NCBI GenBank assembly: GCA_013396915.1
Contig: VWZL01004595.1
Location: 62,286 to 126,285, forward strand
Origin: Stercorarius parasiticus
Lineage: Eukaryota; Chordata; Aves; Charadriiformes; Stercorariidae
DNA length: 64,000 bases
Reading direction: 5' to 3'
The position numbers and the translations under genes were made by a program. This document shows, piece by piece, positions 11,811-24,939 of the stretch. The notes below the pieces were generated by a model that was given only the letters and a program-made list of their open reading frames with translations, did not search any database and was not told the origin of the DNA. Each line of letters starts with the position of its first letter. The first letter of the stretch is position 1.

Positions 11811-13329
11811 GTTCTTTCTGAGATGAAATCAGCAGAGGATGGTCAGTGAATTTTGGCTGCTTTTGTGTGTGTGTTGGCTACTGTTCAGAAACCTTCTTTG
11901 GCTGGCTGCAATTCTCCCCGTCTCCAGTCTATCTTATGAGAAGGTATTTGCTTTTAATGATTCTTGCCTTGTAGTGGTGCTGGCAGCTAGGATGCCGTCC
12001 CTTCCCTGAGTGACAGCTCCTCTCCCAGCCTCTGCTGCAGAGATTAACACAAGCAGTTGCTTCTGAAACATTTTAATCTCACTTTTGGTCGTAATGAAAA
12101 ATGGGTAATCAAACCCTGTAAATCATCAGGAGACAGTAAACACAGTTCAGAAGTGTTCAACACCGGACATGGATTGCACCTCAACCTTAAATCACCACTG
12201 ACTGCACCGAGACCTCAGCAAGCCAGCATCTTAGAAAGGTGCCCCACGAATGATACCAACGGGTGGCTTGTGCTTGCTGTCCAGCTGAGCTTAGTTTGAG
12301 CTTCATTTCAGTTTTCCATGGGATTTTGGCCGTGGCTGGGAAGGTGGCCCCTTGCCACGCGTGGGACAGGGAGGCCACAGCCAGCTTGCATGGGACCAGC
12401 TGCAGGTCTTGCTGCAAGGGCTGTTGGCATGGAGCAAAAAAAGGTTTGCAGTGTTTCCAAGGACCCGAATGGAAACTTGTATGGATAAAGCACCTCCGTT
12501 GTCTTTAATGGCTCTTTCTACAAATGTGCCGGGATTTGAGCTGAAGTGCATGTGCTCTGTAATAACCTTCGGAACTATCTGGAAGTTTGTCGGTGAAAGC
12601 TGGTTTGGTTTCTTGAAAGAATAATTTGTCTGCCTTATTTTTACATAGTAGTTATGAGACTTTATAGTAACATTAGGAAAAATTAATGCAAAACAATGTT
12701 TTTCATTCCTAAAAATGACCTTTCCCTTTTTCTGCCCAGCAGTCAGGCACTTGTCAGATGATGTCAGTAACTGAAATTCCTGAAATGCACTTGCTGCTGA
12801 CCTGTAAAACCCCCTGGGGCAGATGCTTATGGCACAGGCATCGCGCTTAGGCACCTTGTACAGCTGAACTTTGTTAAACTGCATGAAAGTTCTGTCTCGG
12901 TAAATGAAACAACCCCAAAAATCACCAAAATTGCTGCCAGCGTGTGAACGTCAAATGTTTTTTAGGTAACAGAAAGTTGGAACAATAGAGGAAGAGGCCA
13001 TATGTTACTATTTAAATACAGCTTCATTAAATAGAGCTTCATCAAGCCGTTCATTTTTAATGCAAGCAGGGGGACGCTGCCGACGGTCTCACCCTGACCC
13101 CCCTGGCCAGGGTATGCAGGAGAGGCTGCGCTGGAGGATGCACCTGAGAATTTAAACCATAGACAAGCTCATGTCAAAACCCACCAGAAACAGAACAAAA
13201 ACTTATGTTGAATTCAGCGGTCTTTGGATGCAGAGGTGTGGTGTGCTGGGTTTTCTTTTTTTATCATCTTCATATTTGAATTAAATTGCAAGCTCAAAGG
13301 AAATATGAAAACCTTAGGGAGGCTGTGTT

Positions 13330-13960
13330 CATAGAATCATATAATCGCCTAGGTTGGAAGGGACCTTTCAGATTATCTAGTCCAACTATCAACCTAAGTC
13401 TGACAAAAACTGTCACTAAACCATATCACTAAGCAGTATGTCTACGCGTCTTTTAGTCTCCAGGGATGGTGACTCAGCCACTGCCCTGGGCAGCCTGTTC
13501 CAATGCTTAATAACCCTTTCAGTGTAAAAATTTTTCCTAATATCCAGTCTAAACCTCCCCTGGTGCAACTTGAGGACGTTTCCTCTTGTCCTATCGCCTG
13601 TCACTTGGGAGAAGAGACTGACCCCCACCTGGCTGCACCCTCCTTTCAGGGAGTTGTAGAGAGCGAGAAGGTCTCCCCTCAGCCTCCTTTTCTCCAGGCT
13701 GAACAACCCCAGCTCCCCCAGACGCTCCTTATAAGACTTGTTCTCCAGACTCCTCACCAGCTTCATTGCCCTTCTCCGGACCTGTTCCAGCAGCTCAGTG
13801 CCTTTTTTGTGGTGAGGGGCCCAAAACTGGACACAGCACTCAAGGTGGGGCCTCACCAGTGCACAGTACAGGGGGACGATCACTTCCCTAGTCCTGCTGG
13901 CCACACTGTTCCTGATACAGGCCAGGGTGCTGTTGGCCTTCTTGGCCACCTGGGCAAGAA
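13330..13960 (-). mobile_element. CR1 LINE, antisense, 5'-truncated
   Basis: On the + strand the copy begins CATAGAATCATATAAT and GGTTGGAAGGGACC, the reverse complement of the CR1 3' end. It continues back into ORF2 as far as the AQVAKKAN region near 13950. It is the only younger CR1 in the window opposite to the host gene. Its outer (5') edge coincides with a 9-bp inverted repeat, CCTGGGCAA (13949-13957) and TTGCCCAGG (13968-13976), so the exact 5' end is uncertain by some 15 bp. Confidence 0.95.
13416..13960 (-). pseudogene. CR1 ORF2 C-terminal fragment (reverse-transcriptase protein end)
   Basis: An open frame of about 180 codons reads the C-terminal end of CR1 ORF2. Landmarks in order are [79 protein letters not shown] and HWNRLP, ending DMV at a TAG (13416-13418). 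This is the region after the catalytic palm; endonuclease and RT catalytic motifs are missing, so the fragment cannot work. The frame is intact to its natural stop, which points to a fairly recent insertion. Upstream of about 13960 the frame stays open by chance for 35 codons that are not CR1. Confidence 0.93.
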
Positions 13961-13976
13961 AACATGTTTGCCCAGG

Positions 13977-15136
13977 TTTTTCCTCTTTATTCCTGATCTC
14001 GTGTAGCTCCTGAGAATTAAGAGGGCCTCTCCAGAGGCAATGAGGGACTGGCGCTGCTGAAGCCACGCAGGTCCAGACCTGAGGTCAGTGGAGGCAGCAA
14101 CATTGCTGGGAGAGCTGAAAATAGGTCTTGACTGTGTGTGCTTCTAGGTGATAAAGTTAGTCTATATATCCTAGGCCTTCAAGTAATTTTCCTATTTCAA
14201 TCCTATTTAAAAATCATTGAAAGAGCTGTTATTCATCTTGTAGGATGAGGTACTATTTTACTTTTACTTTTTATTCTTTTTTGTCTGTATTGATGCTGTT
14301 TATTCGAGTGTAATTAATTTTTTGGGGTTTTGCAAATTTTAGGTGGGCATTTGCTAATTTTTACTGGGTGAATATGTTACCAGGAATATATCAGAGGTGT
14401 GAACATTATGTAAATAAAGAATGATTAATAGTGTTGTTATCACTGTCCTCAATATTTTTTATAATGCTAAATATGCAGCAATTTAAGGATATGGACAACT
14501 GATTATCTGGCTGGGGATGATGACAGATTTCAAAACACATTTTATTTGTTAGGACACATCTGCATTAAATTGAAACAGTTTAGATAAATATCCTGCCAAA
14601 TATCTTAAGTGGGTTACATGCTGACTTTTTTAATATCTATTGTATGTAAATTGCATGTTTATATTTTTGTAATTGCACTTCTAACAAAATGTAACAAAAC
14701 ATTTCTCTCAGAAAAATTCCACTCCTAGCCAGAAACTTATAATCTGTTGCAGGATTTTTGCAATAAATCTGAAGAAATATAAATAATGGGAGAACAAATA
14801 TAGTAACGGTATAATATCCTGTCCCGAGGGAAAATAATTTAGGAAACGGGCAGTATAAAAAATGGCATAATTGCATGCATGTGGCTTTATACATTCTCTA
14901 TCTGTGAATAACAACAAACCCCATCATTTAAAAGATTAAAAATGAAGACTCCAGCTTGATGCTTTTGTTCTTGTTTTTAAATACAGGGTTTCATATTTCA
15001 TATGGTCACATACTCCAGCTGAAAGAGAACTGTGCGGATATTTGTAAAAATAAAAACTGTGCATGGGGGGACCTGTCTTCTGCCAGTTGGGCTATGGTGG
15101 TGAGGAGGGAATGGAAGAGCTCTTCTGCTTGCATAT
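13977..15136. other. Gene-free AT-rich intron DNA
   Basis: 14150-14900 is notably AT-rich with many TTTAAA, AATATTTT and TAATTTTT runs. No repeat family or gene recognised. Confidence 0.6.
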
Positions 15137-15345
15137 AAGAAAGAAATTTTTTACAGTGGGAACACTCACTCACTGGAACAACCTCCCCAGGAAGGTGGTG
15201 GGGACCCCGTCACTGGGGGTTTTCAAGACGTGACTGGACAGGGTGCTGGATGATCTCATCTAGGCACTCTTTCCCGGGAAAGGTCAGACCAGATTATCTT
15301 TTGAGGTCCTTTCCAAACTGGGCTGTCCTGTGGTTCTGAGATTCT
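15137..15345 (+). mobile_element. CR1 LINE, 5'-truncated 3' end
   Basis: The copy starts around AAGAAAGAAATTTTTTACAG, continues with CACTGGAACAACCTCCCCAG and GAAGGTGGTGGGGACCC, and ends with GAGGTCCTTTCCAAACTGG and a short TTCTGAGATTCT tail. The region GGACAGGGTGCTGGATGATC differs from the other copies here, suggesting another CR1 subfamily. Confidence 0.92.
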
Positions 15346-16714
15346 AACATCACCTGAAATGTATATATCAGCATCTTTCAACTGTCCTCCTTCCTGCTCA
15401 GAAAGAAGTCCTGCCATTTATTGCAAAATCTTTAAAGTAACAGGGTTTTTCTGCACCTGTATGCAACCCGTAGGCCATGCTATTGGAAGGTGATTTGGAA
15501 ATAGTGGTATCTGAGCCACAATCAAGGTAGTGGTTGCTTTTCTAAGCCATGCTTGTGCTCCAACTACACTCTGCTTGCACGATCCTGATGCTGCCTGTCC
15601 CTGTGGCTCATTCCCTGTAAGACAGCAGAGCCTTGCGAGCCCAACATAGCTTCCAAACCTGCAGAAAAAATCCCACCTGCTTTAATAACCTACTTTAGCA
15701 GCCCCAGGGAGAGTTATGAAGCTGCTCATGCCAGGTGAGCAGTTGTGGCATCGGTTTAATGGCAACTTGCAGAGTTTTAGCTTTAGCCTGTTTGCAGAGG
15801 CTTCTGCGTATGGCTACGTAGAGTAGTGCACTGGAGGGAGAAACCCCATTGCTATCGATGACTTCAATGCCATTATCCTCACATCCAAATACCAAGAGAT
15901 ACTACTTGCAGAGGCTACCACATTGATACAGATACTAAAATCAAAGACTGTATTGATATATTACATTTACTTAAAGACTATTTTTAAGCTGAGGTGTAGC
16001 AAAGATGAAATAATCTGGTTTAAGGATCTGAGAATCCCAGCCAACGGGTTGAGTGGGTACTGGAGAGAGCCTGGGGAGGGGGCGCAGGAGGGAGAATCCA
16101 CACAGAGTAGTGTGAGGTCTTGTGAAAGCTTTTCTGGTAAAATCATTCCTTGAAGTGTTCGAAGTGGGGAGGGCAAGTCATGTTCCTAGAAGTAAGTGAC
16201 AAAGGCATCAGCTGAGAAAACGTGTGGAAGTTTCATGTATCTGGCTGCAGGTTGGAGGAATTTCTTATGCGTGTACAATTTTCTTCTATTCTTGGATTTA
16301 TATTTAAAAGGAAATTTATATTCAAGAGGAAAAGGAAACCTCAGCTCACAGCATTTCTCTCCCATACATGGGCGCATGTCATCAATACAGAGCAAATGTT
16401 TACAATGCTTCCTCTCGAGAATTTGGCATGGCAAGGGTAGCCCATAGAAAGAATGGTATTTCTTCCATGCCCTTTCAGCTCAGGTCTGTGCTGATGCTGC
16501 CACCTGGGCCCTATGAGAGCTGTGTTTGCTGTCGCTGCTGAGCTGGGGTTCAGACTAGCAGACAGGAAGATGAAAGACTAATACCTTCAATCATTTCACA
16601 GAGCCATTCATTCCTCAGAGGGTTTGCTAGCAAATGCTCCTGCGCCTTGGTGTTCTGGCAGGTTTTGATCCACCATTAAATGGTGAATATGCGTTTTCAC
16701 GTGGTTTTGTGGTG

Positions 16715-16729
16715 TTTTTTTTTTTTTTT
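16715..16729. repeat. Poly-T run
   Basis: Fifteen T, preceded by GTGGTTTTGTGGTG. A simple homopolymer without an identifiable element. Confidence 0.95.
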
Positions 16730-17953
16730 CTAATGGCCACAGCACTTAGAAACTCAAGATGCTGTCAGCTGTCCTCATGTCCTTCAGAACCGCTCCTATG
16801 GTTGCATATCATGCATATTCAAGGAGCTGTTTCATTTTGTTTAGCTAAGGCGATTTACATGCTTAATTACCACTAGTAGGCTTTTCTGATGGGCTCTGTG
16901 AAGAAGCTGAATATAAGAAAAAAGGGCAAAAAAAGGAGGAGAAAGGTTAAAGAGACAGGATTCTCTCCAGCAGATAACCACGCGACAGCTCTGGATGCAC
17001 TCAGTGACCAGAGCCGCTTTTCCTCGGGCAGCAAGAGAAATTCTGGGGTAAACGAAATAAAAAGTCAGTAGTTAGGAGTAAATAGTCCTAAAGTAAATTC
17101 TCTGGAGCGGCAGTTTTCTGGAGAGAGAGATAACAAGTCAGTAACACAGCTGAGTAGTTTTTTCTGAAATTGCCTTTTTTTTCCTGTGGGTATTGACATG
17201 GGCACCCATGATGCTGACTACTAGAGCCAAATCCAGCAAAGATACACTGGTGTCACTGGTTCTATATTGCAATTTATTTCTGCTGTTGACTGATTCTGCT
17301 CATATCCCAAAGGCTTCAATGTAGGCATCCTTCAGGGGCCATGTAGGATTGGATTTCAAAGGTGTATCTTCTACCCCAGGTGTTTCTTAAGGCTCTCTGA
17401 GCTTCTGTCATGGCATCGCTGGATTCAGCTGGGTCACTCAGCACTGAATCTATAATCCCTGGATTTGAGTATGCTGCAACTTTCGCTGACACCAGAGATA
17501 TTAATTAAAATTGGTGGTTTGTAAGGGATAATTGGATTCCTTGCGACCTTTCTGCTTTTGCTAAAAGAAGTGCCTCACATGTGGGAAGACCCTGGTGTGC
17601 AGAGCCTTCCTGGCAGCTCTAGGCGTCCTGGGGTAGGAAGGAGAGCATCATCCTGACAGTGCCCCTTGGCCATCCGCAGTGCCGTGGAGCAAGGAGGGTT
17701 TGGCATGCTTGACTGTCCCAGGAGGCAGCATTTTTATGAAAAAACAAAATCAGAACTGTTATTGAAACACGAGAGCTTTGGCTTGTCATGAGAAGGGTAA
17801 TGATGGGCGCATGTCGTTTTTCCGGCTTGATTCATTTCTCTGAGCGCTTTGTAATCATGGGGAGGGAAGTAATTGGCAAGTAGACTGATAGGACGAAGGT
17901 GTTACAGAGATTTCGTTTCCTAGAGAACAATTTTCCACAAGATGTGTAAAAAC

Positions 17954-17986
17954 CTTTTTCTTTTTTCTTTTTTCTTTTTTTTTTTT
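17954..17986. repeat. (CTTTTTT)n / poly-T tract
   Basis: Several C-T6 units run into a T12 run. On the minus strand this reads as an A-rich tract with lysine-like codons, which explains a spurious lysine-rich frame there. Confidence 0.95.
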
Positions 17987-19510
17987 GGAAAAGCCAAAAT
18001 TTTCCAGCTGAACTCTGACTGACATAAAGATTTCCTCTTGTCTTTCTTTCCAAGAGCTTTAACAATCAGTTGACATATAGCTTCCTACAGTAAATTATAT
18101 TATGAAGGGGAACCTTTACTGGAAAACAGGTAGAAACAAACACAAAACAAGCCAGAGACATGCACAGCAGGAGTCTGCTGGTTTTGAGCAATCCGTCGTT
18201 CCTAGCAGTAGTTGGTGGCTGAGCTGCTCTCTTCTGTTCCTGCACATACGTATTTTCTAACTCTGTATGCATTTCTGTACGTGCGTATTTCAATTGTGGT
18301 GACTGGCAATCATGTGTTGGAGACCAAATTTGGAACCAGAGGAGACATTCAGCCCTGCACCGAAGCTTCTTTCCCAAATGGTGAGGGGGTTCCCTGCGGC
18401 TGCCAGGACTTGCCAAGGAAGTGGTTTGATCTTTTGATTTTTAATGGGTCTTACACAATAAAGTAGCAGTTTGTTAAAACTTGTTTTCAGCCCAGGGAGG
18501 TTTAAATAAATAAAAACACAACCTCTGCAAATTTTTCATGCTGGTATTTGTGAAGGTTGCTTCCCAGGTTATCTAGTGCTGGTGACTTTTTCTTTTCATC
18601 TTCAGCTGTCGATAACTTCAGCCCATAAATGAGCTGCAGATTAACCATCCAGGCTGGGGTGGTTTGCTTTGCATTGGTAATGCAAAGCTTCTGAGTGTGA
18701 GGAGTTTGGACTCTTGGCTGCCTTTGCTCCAGAGAGTGTTCGGGAGATTCAGACCTTTGGGTCACTTGTAACACCAAATGGTACCTTTTCAGAAGCTCCT
18801 CAGTCTTCAGGCATGATATTTTAAATAATTTTTCAGTCAAAGGTTAAATTTATGTCATCATCCCAAACAAGGAGTTTACTAAGATGGGTCGATCGTTCAT
18901 ATCATTAACGTATAAGCTTTCTTTGTTTGTTTTAAACGACATTGATTTTGTAATTACCCCAGAGAGAGCCACTGAAAACCCCAGGAATTTATGGCTTAAT
19001 TGAAATCCAAATATTGAAAACTCTAAGAATGTGTCATTAGGAAGCCTGGTGACAGGCTCTGCCATCTAGTGACACCCACAAGAAAAAAGAAAATGTTTAC
19101 AAAAACAAAACAACCTGCACATCTGAATACTTTTAAAGTCTGCTTGCTATGACCCATGGTCATAACAGATAAAATGCCTCAGCCACGGCAGTGTTGTCAT
19201 TGTCTGATGACATGGCTCAACTCAGCTTTGCTTTGGCCTCCTTAGGTCCACAAGAAGATCCATGCAGTTAAAACCACCGAGTGTTTTTACTGTTTTGAGT
19301 ATTTAGTCTGTCAGGAAGGTTGAGCCCTTGCCTGGTGATTAACTCTACAGGGGCCTGTTCTGTACGTTTGGCGAGCAGGACTGAATGCCAGTGCCTTGTC
19401 CACGGGGAGGCACACACCCAACCAAGTCCTCAAATGCACAAAGGCATGAAAAATCCACGCGAGATCTCAAAATGCAGGTCCTGTGGTGTCCTTGAGTTCA
19501 TCTCACCCCT

Positions 19511-19840
19511 AATGGGGCCTACAGAAAAGATGGAGATAAACGTTTTAGCAGGGCCTGTTGCAATAGGACAAGGAGTAATGTCTTTAAACTAAAAGAGGGA
19601 AGATTTAGACTAGATAGAAGGAAGAAATGTTTTACAATGAGGATGGTGAAACACTGGCACAGGTTGCCCAGAGAGATGGTAGATGCCCCATCCCTGGAAA
19701 CGTTCCAGGTCAGGTTGGACGGGGCTCTGAGCAACCTGATCTAGTTGAAGATGTCCCTGCTTATTGCAGGGGGGGTTGGACTAGATGGCCTTTAAAGGTC
19801 CCTTCCAACCCAAACTATTCTATGATTTTATAATTCTATT
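19511..19840 (+). mobile_element. CR1 LINE, 5'-truncated
   Basis: About 330 bp in sense orientation: AATGGGGCCTACAGAAAAGA, CTAAAAGAGGGAAGATTTAG, AGGTTGCCCAGAGAGATGGT, GGGTTGGACTAGATGGCC, TCCCTTCCAACCCAAAC and an octamer tail (TATGATTTTATAATTCTATT). It is the same general subfamily as the copies at 7.7 and 37.9 kb, sharing the GCAACCTGATCTAGTTGAAG block. Confidence 0.95.
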
Positions 19841-22800
19841 TCTAAAGCCATTTCTTTCCTCTATTTTGATCTTGCTAAGGGTGTTGCAATGGGAGCTTGT
19901 GTCTGTGTTTTGGGTAGGTGTTTGCAACCTCTGTTTCTCCCTAGGGACCAGCCTGACCACCTAGAATGGGACTCCTGGGCAGCTGGGTGATGCAGAGAGC
20001 AGGACATTTCTTTCGCTGGAAGGCCTTGTGGCAAGGGTTGAGCACTGTGTCGAATGACAAAAAAGTGTTGAGCAGGACGGTCTCCCCACCTCCTCCTCCT
20101 TCTCCTCCTGCCCCAGGAGCACTGCTCAGCATTTGCGCATTGCTCGGCTTTCGCCCATGATTCAGGGGCACGGGGATGTTCGTAACTTGCTTGCGCTGTG
20201 AAAATGCAAAAGCCTGTTTCAACTCAGAGGCTGACTAAGTGCTGACCAAGTCTTTCCATCTCTTCTATTTCTTTTCTCCGTCCTGTCAAAACTATTTTTC
20301 TTGGAAAACCTGCCTTTTTTATTTTCTGTCCAGCTATATTCATGGCCTTTACTACCTAGAAGTTTTAAGCTATCAGAAATTCTGATGTTTTCCCAGTGTT
20401 ATTGGCATCAAAATTATCTCTGTTACTGATGTTTTCCGAATCTCTTGGCTTGATTCAGGAATGAGGTAAAAACCTCTCAGAAAGTTATGTGAATTGTTAA
20501 GCATGCACCAAATTGCAGGAGCAGGGCCTCACAGCACCAGGTTTCTCCTGTCTTTGTTTCTAAAGGGTCTCATAGCCTCTGTGCTGTCAGTCAATATTAA
20601 ATAATGTCCTATGAGTATTTAAGAAGACCAGTAATGACTCCACATCCTCAGTCACATCTGTGCGCAGTGGAGTAAACTATAATGCTTGTATAACCTTCAC
20701 TCATTTAGCAAAGCTCAGGGACTCTAATCTTCATTTTCTTGTTCCTGCTCTGGCTATGTTGTTATCTCCCTTAAATGTGAATGAATACAAAGACCTCAGT
20801 CTCGCAGTAGAAAACAGCCGAGAGAGGGGGAAAAGGGTAAAAATGGTACAATTAAGTCATTTCAGATGGCATTGAGGAGCTGGACTTTATGGGTCTTTAG
20901 GAGCTAATTGGTGTGAAGAGTCAATGTGGTCTGACCAGAGCCCTTTTCTCCAGGATGGACTGACAGACTCAAATGTGGTCTTTGGCCACACAGCAGAGTT
21001 TTCCAGAAGTTTGACTCCAGGAGGACTCTCATAACGTTCAGGATCACAGTTTTGGCTTCACTGCAGGGGAGTTGGGAGCTACATAGGCTGTAGATGCCCT
21101 GTCCCACCACCTTATATGGTGTGCAGGCTGGCGCAAGGGAGCATCTGCTCAGCATCCTCCACCTGACAGCCTCTGATGCCTTTATGTTGAGCTGAAATAC
21201 TTGCTAGATACCAATGCCGTGGAGTTAGGAACAAATTTAAATGAATTGGGATGCCATCTCTGCCTGCTTGTTTTAATATCTGAAGGCTTGGTGTAGTTGG
21301 GCTCTGGGAAGTCCATCCTGTGGGTGATGACACTCCACGCATGGAGATGCAGAGAGGCTGAGGTGATGCAGGAGGACGCCTGGCTGTGGCTCTGGCAGCA
21401 TGAGGTCTGGTCAGGCTCTTTTGAAGAGGCAACGGTGGAAAACAGAGAGAGCTCAGCTGGTCGCTTCCATGCAGGCGCGCAGTAGGATTAATCAGGTGGC
21501 GACCTACCTGTGGTGCAGAGCCTGCAGGAGGGAGGCATTAGCATATGGAAATGGGATGACCACAAGAACACATTTGTCTTGCTAGTGTCTTAATCCAGGT
21601 TTGGAATGCTGGCGGAGCTAGAATCTGGTACTCCTGCGTATTGCTTTGTTGGCATTGTGGTGGCTGCTCTCTAATGGGAAACCTCTGTGTTGGCATCTGA
21701 AGAGGCGCCAAACTGCTGTGTAGTTTTAAGACATGACACTGCCATGTGCTGTTTATGCTGCTGCTGTACTGTGTTTTACGTAGCACTGCTTGTCAGCATG
21801 CCTAGGATTGGAAAGAAAAATTAAATTACTCAGATGCATCGAAAATAGGTAGAAAAATCCATGGAAAATAGAAGGTTTTCTCCTTCAATTATTAAGGTCT
21901 AAGATGTGTTCACTTGTTAGTTTTTAAACAGCAGCTATTAACCTTCCTGTCCCTAACACTTATTGCTTCCCTACCTTTTTCTGCTTGTGATTTTCGCAGT
22001 CCAGATGAATATTCGATGACTGGTTTTAATAAATTATTTCTTTTTCCGTTTGGAGGTGAGGCAAGGAGCATCAATGTTGATGCCCCTAGTCGTATTAAAG
22101 AGGTTGTAGATAATTAAGCACTTGCCAAGGTCTGGGCAGCTTGCTGATGTGTTTTTTAATTTTCTGGTGAATGAGTGATGTTCTTTGAAGGGAGCTGTCA
22201 TTGGGGAAATCAGAGATGTACTGAAGCACACCAGTGTTGTCTGCACTGTCATGTTCAGTGCAAGTCCAGCAGTATTATGGCAAAGCTTATGGGCAAAGGT
22301 AATTACGCATCCGTCAGATGCACTGACAAATGGTCTGTGCATCTGTGTTAAACTTGTGAGAATTTCTGTCAGCTGTTGGGATTTCAGGTTGTTTTCACAA
22401 TAGCTTACCATGTTGTGAGGCGTAGATGCTTTGTGCACCATCTATAATGTAAAAGAAAATCATCCGTAACACACAATCAAAGTGAAAAACATAAGACTGC
22501 CATGGTGTGTGGAACTAACCCACGACATTTTCTAAGACAAGGATGGGGTTTGATTTGCTTAAGGAATTAACTCTGTGTAGTGTATAACTAGCTTTCCCAT
22601 GTTGCTCTGAAAGCCTTGTGCATCCATCCCTTGCAGTGTTGCTGCTGAAGCATTGGAATTGTGATGCTGAAGCAGCCCGGAGCTCTGTTAGGGAAAAGAG
22701 AAGCACAAAGAGTGAACCCCATTGTCTTGCAAATAAAAAGGGACAGATTCTGGTCGCTATACTCTGCAAAGACAGAGGAGAAACCCTGCTGTGGAGCCAG

Positions 22801-24555
22801 GGAGGTTTACTGGTGGTTTCGGTGGCACCATGCTCTTGGCTGTCCTTGCATTTGCTGTCATGCCGCAGTTCTTGCTTCCCCAAAGTTATGAGGGGTCGCA
22901 AATAAAAGTCCTCACGAACACTGCTTGTCTCCGCCTAGTACCCATTGCTGTGAGCCAAACTATTTGCCCGTGCTTTCCAAATGCGTGTATGGCAGTGACC
23001 AAATTTCTAGTAGCGGATTCAGAGTGCAATCTCATCCCAATCAAAATTTCATCTTATTTTGATTAAGGAACACATTTTTTTCTTCAGAGCAATTTCCATG
23101 AGGCCAGATACAGTCTCCTCATTACAAACAGAAAGATGCTCGAGCACAGTAACCTGCTTGGAGGGGACAATGCCATTTAAAGCCCTGAGTTAATGAGAAG
23201 TCTACAGCACACATTTGATAAGCTTTGTCATCCTTTTGTCTGCAGATCATAGACCCTGCATTTTAATTTACTATACATAATGCTTTCTTAATGAGTTCCA
23301 GTGGATAGCCATTGAAACATGGCACTGCAGCTGCCAGAGTGATTATGAAAAAGAGACGGTTATTTGATTTACGTGATATTCTGTTATGGTAACTAATATT
23401 TGCAGACAGGATACAATAGAGGAAGAAAAAACCCCTCCATTTAGATTTTGGTATCTCAGGACTAAGGTGCTAAATCAATTTATTTTGCATGTACGTGGAC
23501 AAACTGCTAATTGAAAGCTAATGGAATTATATTTGAGTCTTGAAAATCTTGAGAGACTCCTGTTTGCTTTGCACCACAAAGTTCAAGCAAACCCAGTAAC
23601 ACTACCAGGATTTTTAAAGTGCAAATGGGCTTCTTAATATAGTACACAGAAACATTTTATAGAAGAGGTCCCTCATCTCTTCCCCAGTTTCAAAAGAGAA
23701 ATGAAAATAACCGAAACATGGGAACAACAAAATCATAATGCTACAGTAGAAGTGATGTGTTGCGGATGGTAAGTTTTGTTTTGTAGAGAGTCGCTTTCTT
23801 GGCCTTCTTTCCTTTTCTACTGCTGGGTCCTGTGGGCCAGCCTGTGTCTGGAGCTCTGTGCCTCTGTGGGTGCACGCTGCTCCTCTATCCTGTACATCCT
23901 TGTATAGCACCACACTGGTGTCTTCTCACAGAGAGGCACTATTTAAAGGGTTTATGATTTTTTTCTATTGTTCTTCCTGTTATTTTTCCTTTGTATAATG
24001 ATAGGAGCCAGGATGCCTTTGTGTGCTAGGCGATAAACAGAGTGAATTACTGTGCTGATAATTTAAATGGAGTTTGTGTGTGGCAAGGGAACACGTATGT
24101 TTATGGTGGGATGATACTGTGGGACCCGAGTCTAGGAACAGACTTCCATTGTGGTGCCTAAAACAAGACACAAGCTGCTAGAAAAAAATAAATGTGTGAA
24201 TCAGGAATGAGTTAAGTTTTGTATGATTGCAACTTCAGGCATTTTCTAAGTTAGACTGCTAGACTTTGCAGTCATCATTCTTAGCTGTTGTTGTATTATT
24301 ATTATTATTATTGTTATTATTCCCCTATATTTTGGAAAGCCCTGCAGGGCTAGCAGGGGTAAGACCTGCCTGTGGGTTTTGCAGATACTTGGAGGCTCTC
24401 TGAAGTGGTGAGAGTGAGATTTCTGTATTCCAATCCCAGGTGTGGGGCAAAGGGTTGTCACAAGCCTTCACCCTTCATTGTCCCAGTATCATTTGTCTGT
24501 CCTAGTCCATCCTTGTCTTCCCGATCCAGTGCTCCCAAGTTTTCCCTTTCCTGAT
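19841..24555. other. Gene-free intron DNA
   Basis: Unique sequence with a short CTCCTC patch at 20088-20113 and the ATT microsatellite at 24294. Frames on both strands at 22.5-22.9 kb have no recognisable domain. Confidence 0.6.
24294..24321. repeat. (ATT)n microsatellite
   Basis: About nine TAT/ATT triplets with one interruption (TTGTT). Likely length-variable between individuals. Confidence 0.95.
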
Positions 24556-24718
24556 CAAGCATTGGAACAGGCTGCCCAGGGAAGTGTTTGAGTCACCATC
24601 CCTGGAGGTATTTAAAAGACGTGTAGATGTGGCACTTGGGGACATGGTTTAGTGGTGGACTAGGCAGTGTTAGGTTTAGTTGGACTCGATGATCTTAAAG
24701 GTATTTTCCAACCTGCGT
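24556..24718 (+). mobile_element. CR1 LINE, truncated at both ends
   Basis: The copy begins at ATTGGAACAGGCTGCCCAGG and carries GTTTAGTGGTGGACTAGGCA and GTTGGACTCGATGATC. It ends at TTTTCCAACCTGCGTGG without the usual octamer tail. The CR1 match stops abruptly where a different, possibly retroviral, sequence begins at 24719. Its subfamily matches the antisense copy at 13.3 kb. Confidence 0.92.
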
Positions 24719-24755
24719 GGTCCCAGCTGCTGGCTGGAGTTAAACCATGACAAAC
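24719..24755. mobile_element. Possible endogenous retrovirus fragment abutting a CR1
   Basis: TCCCAGCTGCTGGCTGGAGT followed by TAAACCATGACA resembles, from memory, sequence common near the LTR/internal junction of bird ERVL-type elements. It begins exactly where the CR1 copy stops. Only about 37 bp can be compared, so this is weak. Confidence 0.3.
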
Positions 24756-24939
24756 AACAAAAGCATCCAGACAAGTCAAACACAAATGCATCTCTATTCA
24801 TGCCATGAAAATTGAGATTTTCCTCAGCAAATTTACAAAACAAAGTGTTCCATTAAGAAAAATAGTAGCTGGTTTTGCTTTGGCCTAAAATAAAGAGTGG
24901 TGATAATTAGTTTGTTGTGAAGCAGATCTCCAGTACAGA

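Larger units (their letters stand above)
9641..13329. other. Gene-free intron DNA
   Basis: Unique intron with homopolymers at 10885 and 11798. 11520-11620 is locally GC-rich. A 193-codon minus-strand frame at 12303-12884 has no recognisable domain and a length expected about once by chance in this window. Confidence 0.6.
15346..19510. other. Gene-free intron DNA
   Basis: Unique sequence with the poly-T at 16715 and the CT-rich tract at 17954. No element recognised. Confidence 0.6.

Noticed and set aside
12303..12884. 193-codon open frame on the minus strand
   Set aside because: No recognisable domain, no splice or promoter context. For six frames of 64 kb roughly one frame of this length is expected by chance.
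13961..14066. N-terminal extension of the antisense CR1 frame
   Set aside because: Residues upstream of AQVAKKAN do not resemble CR1 ORF2; the frame is open by chance beyond the truncation point.
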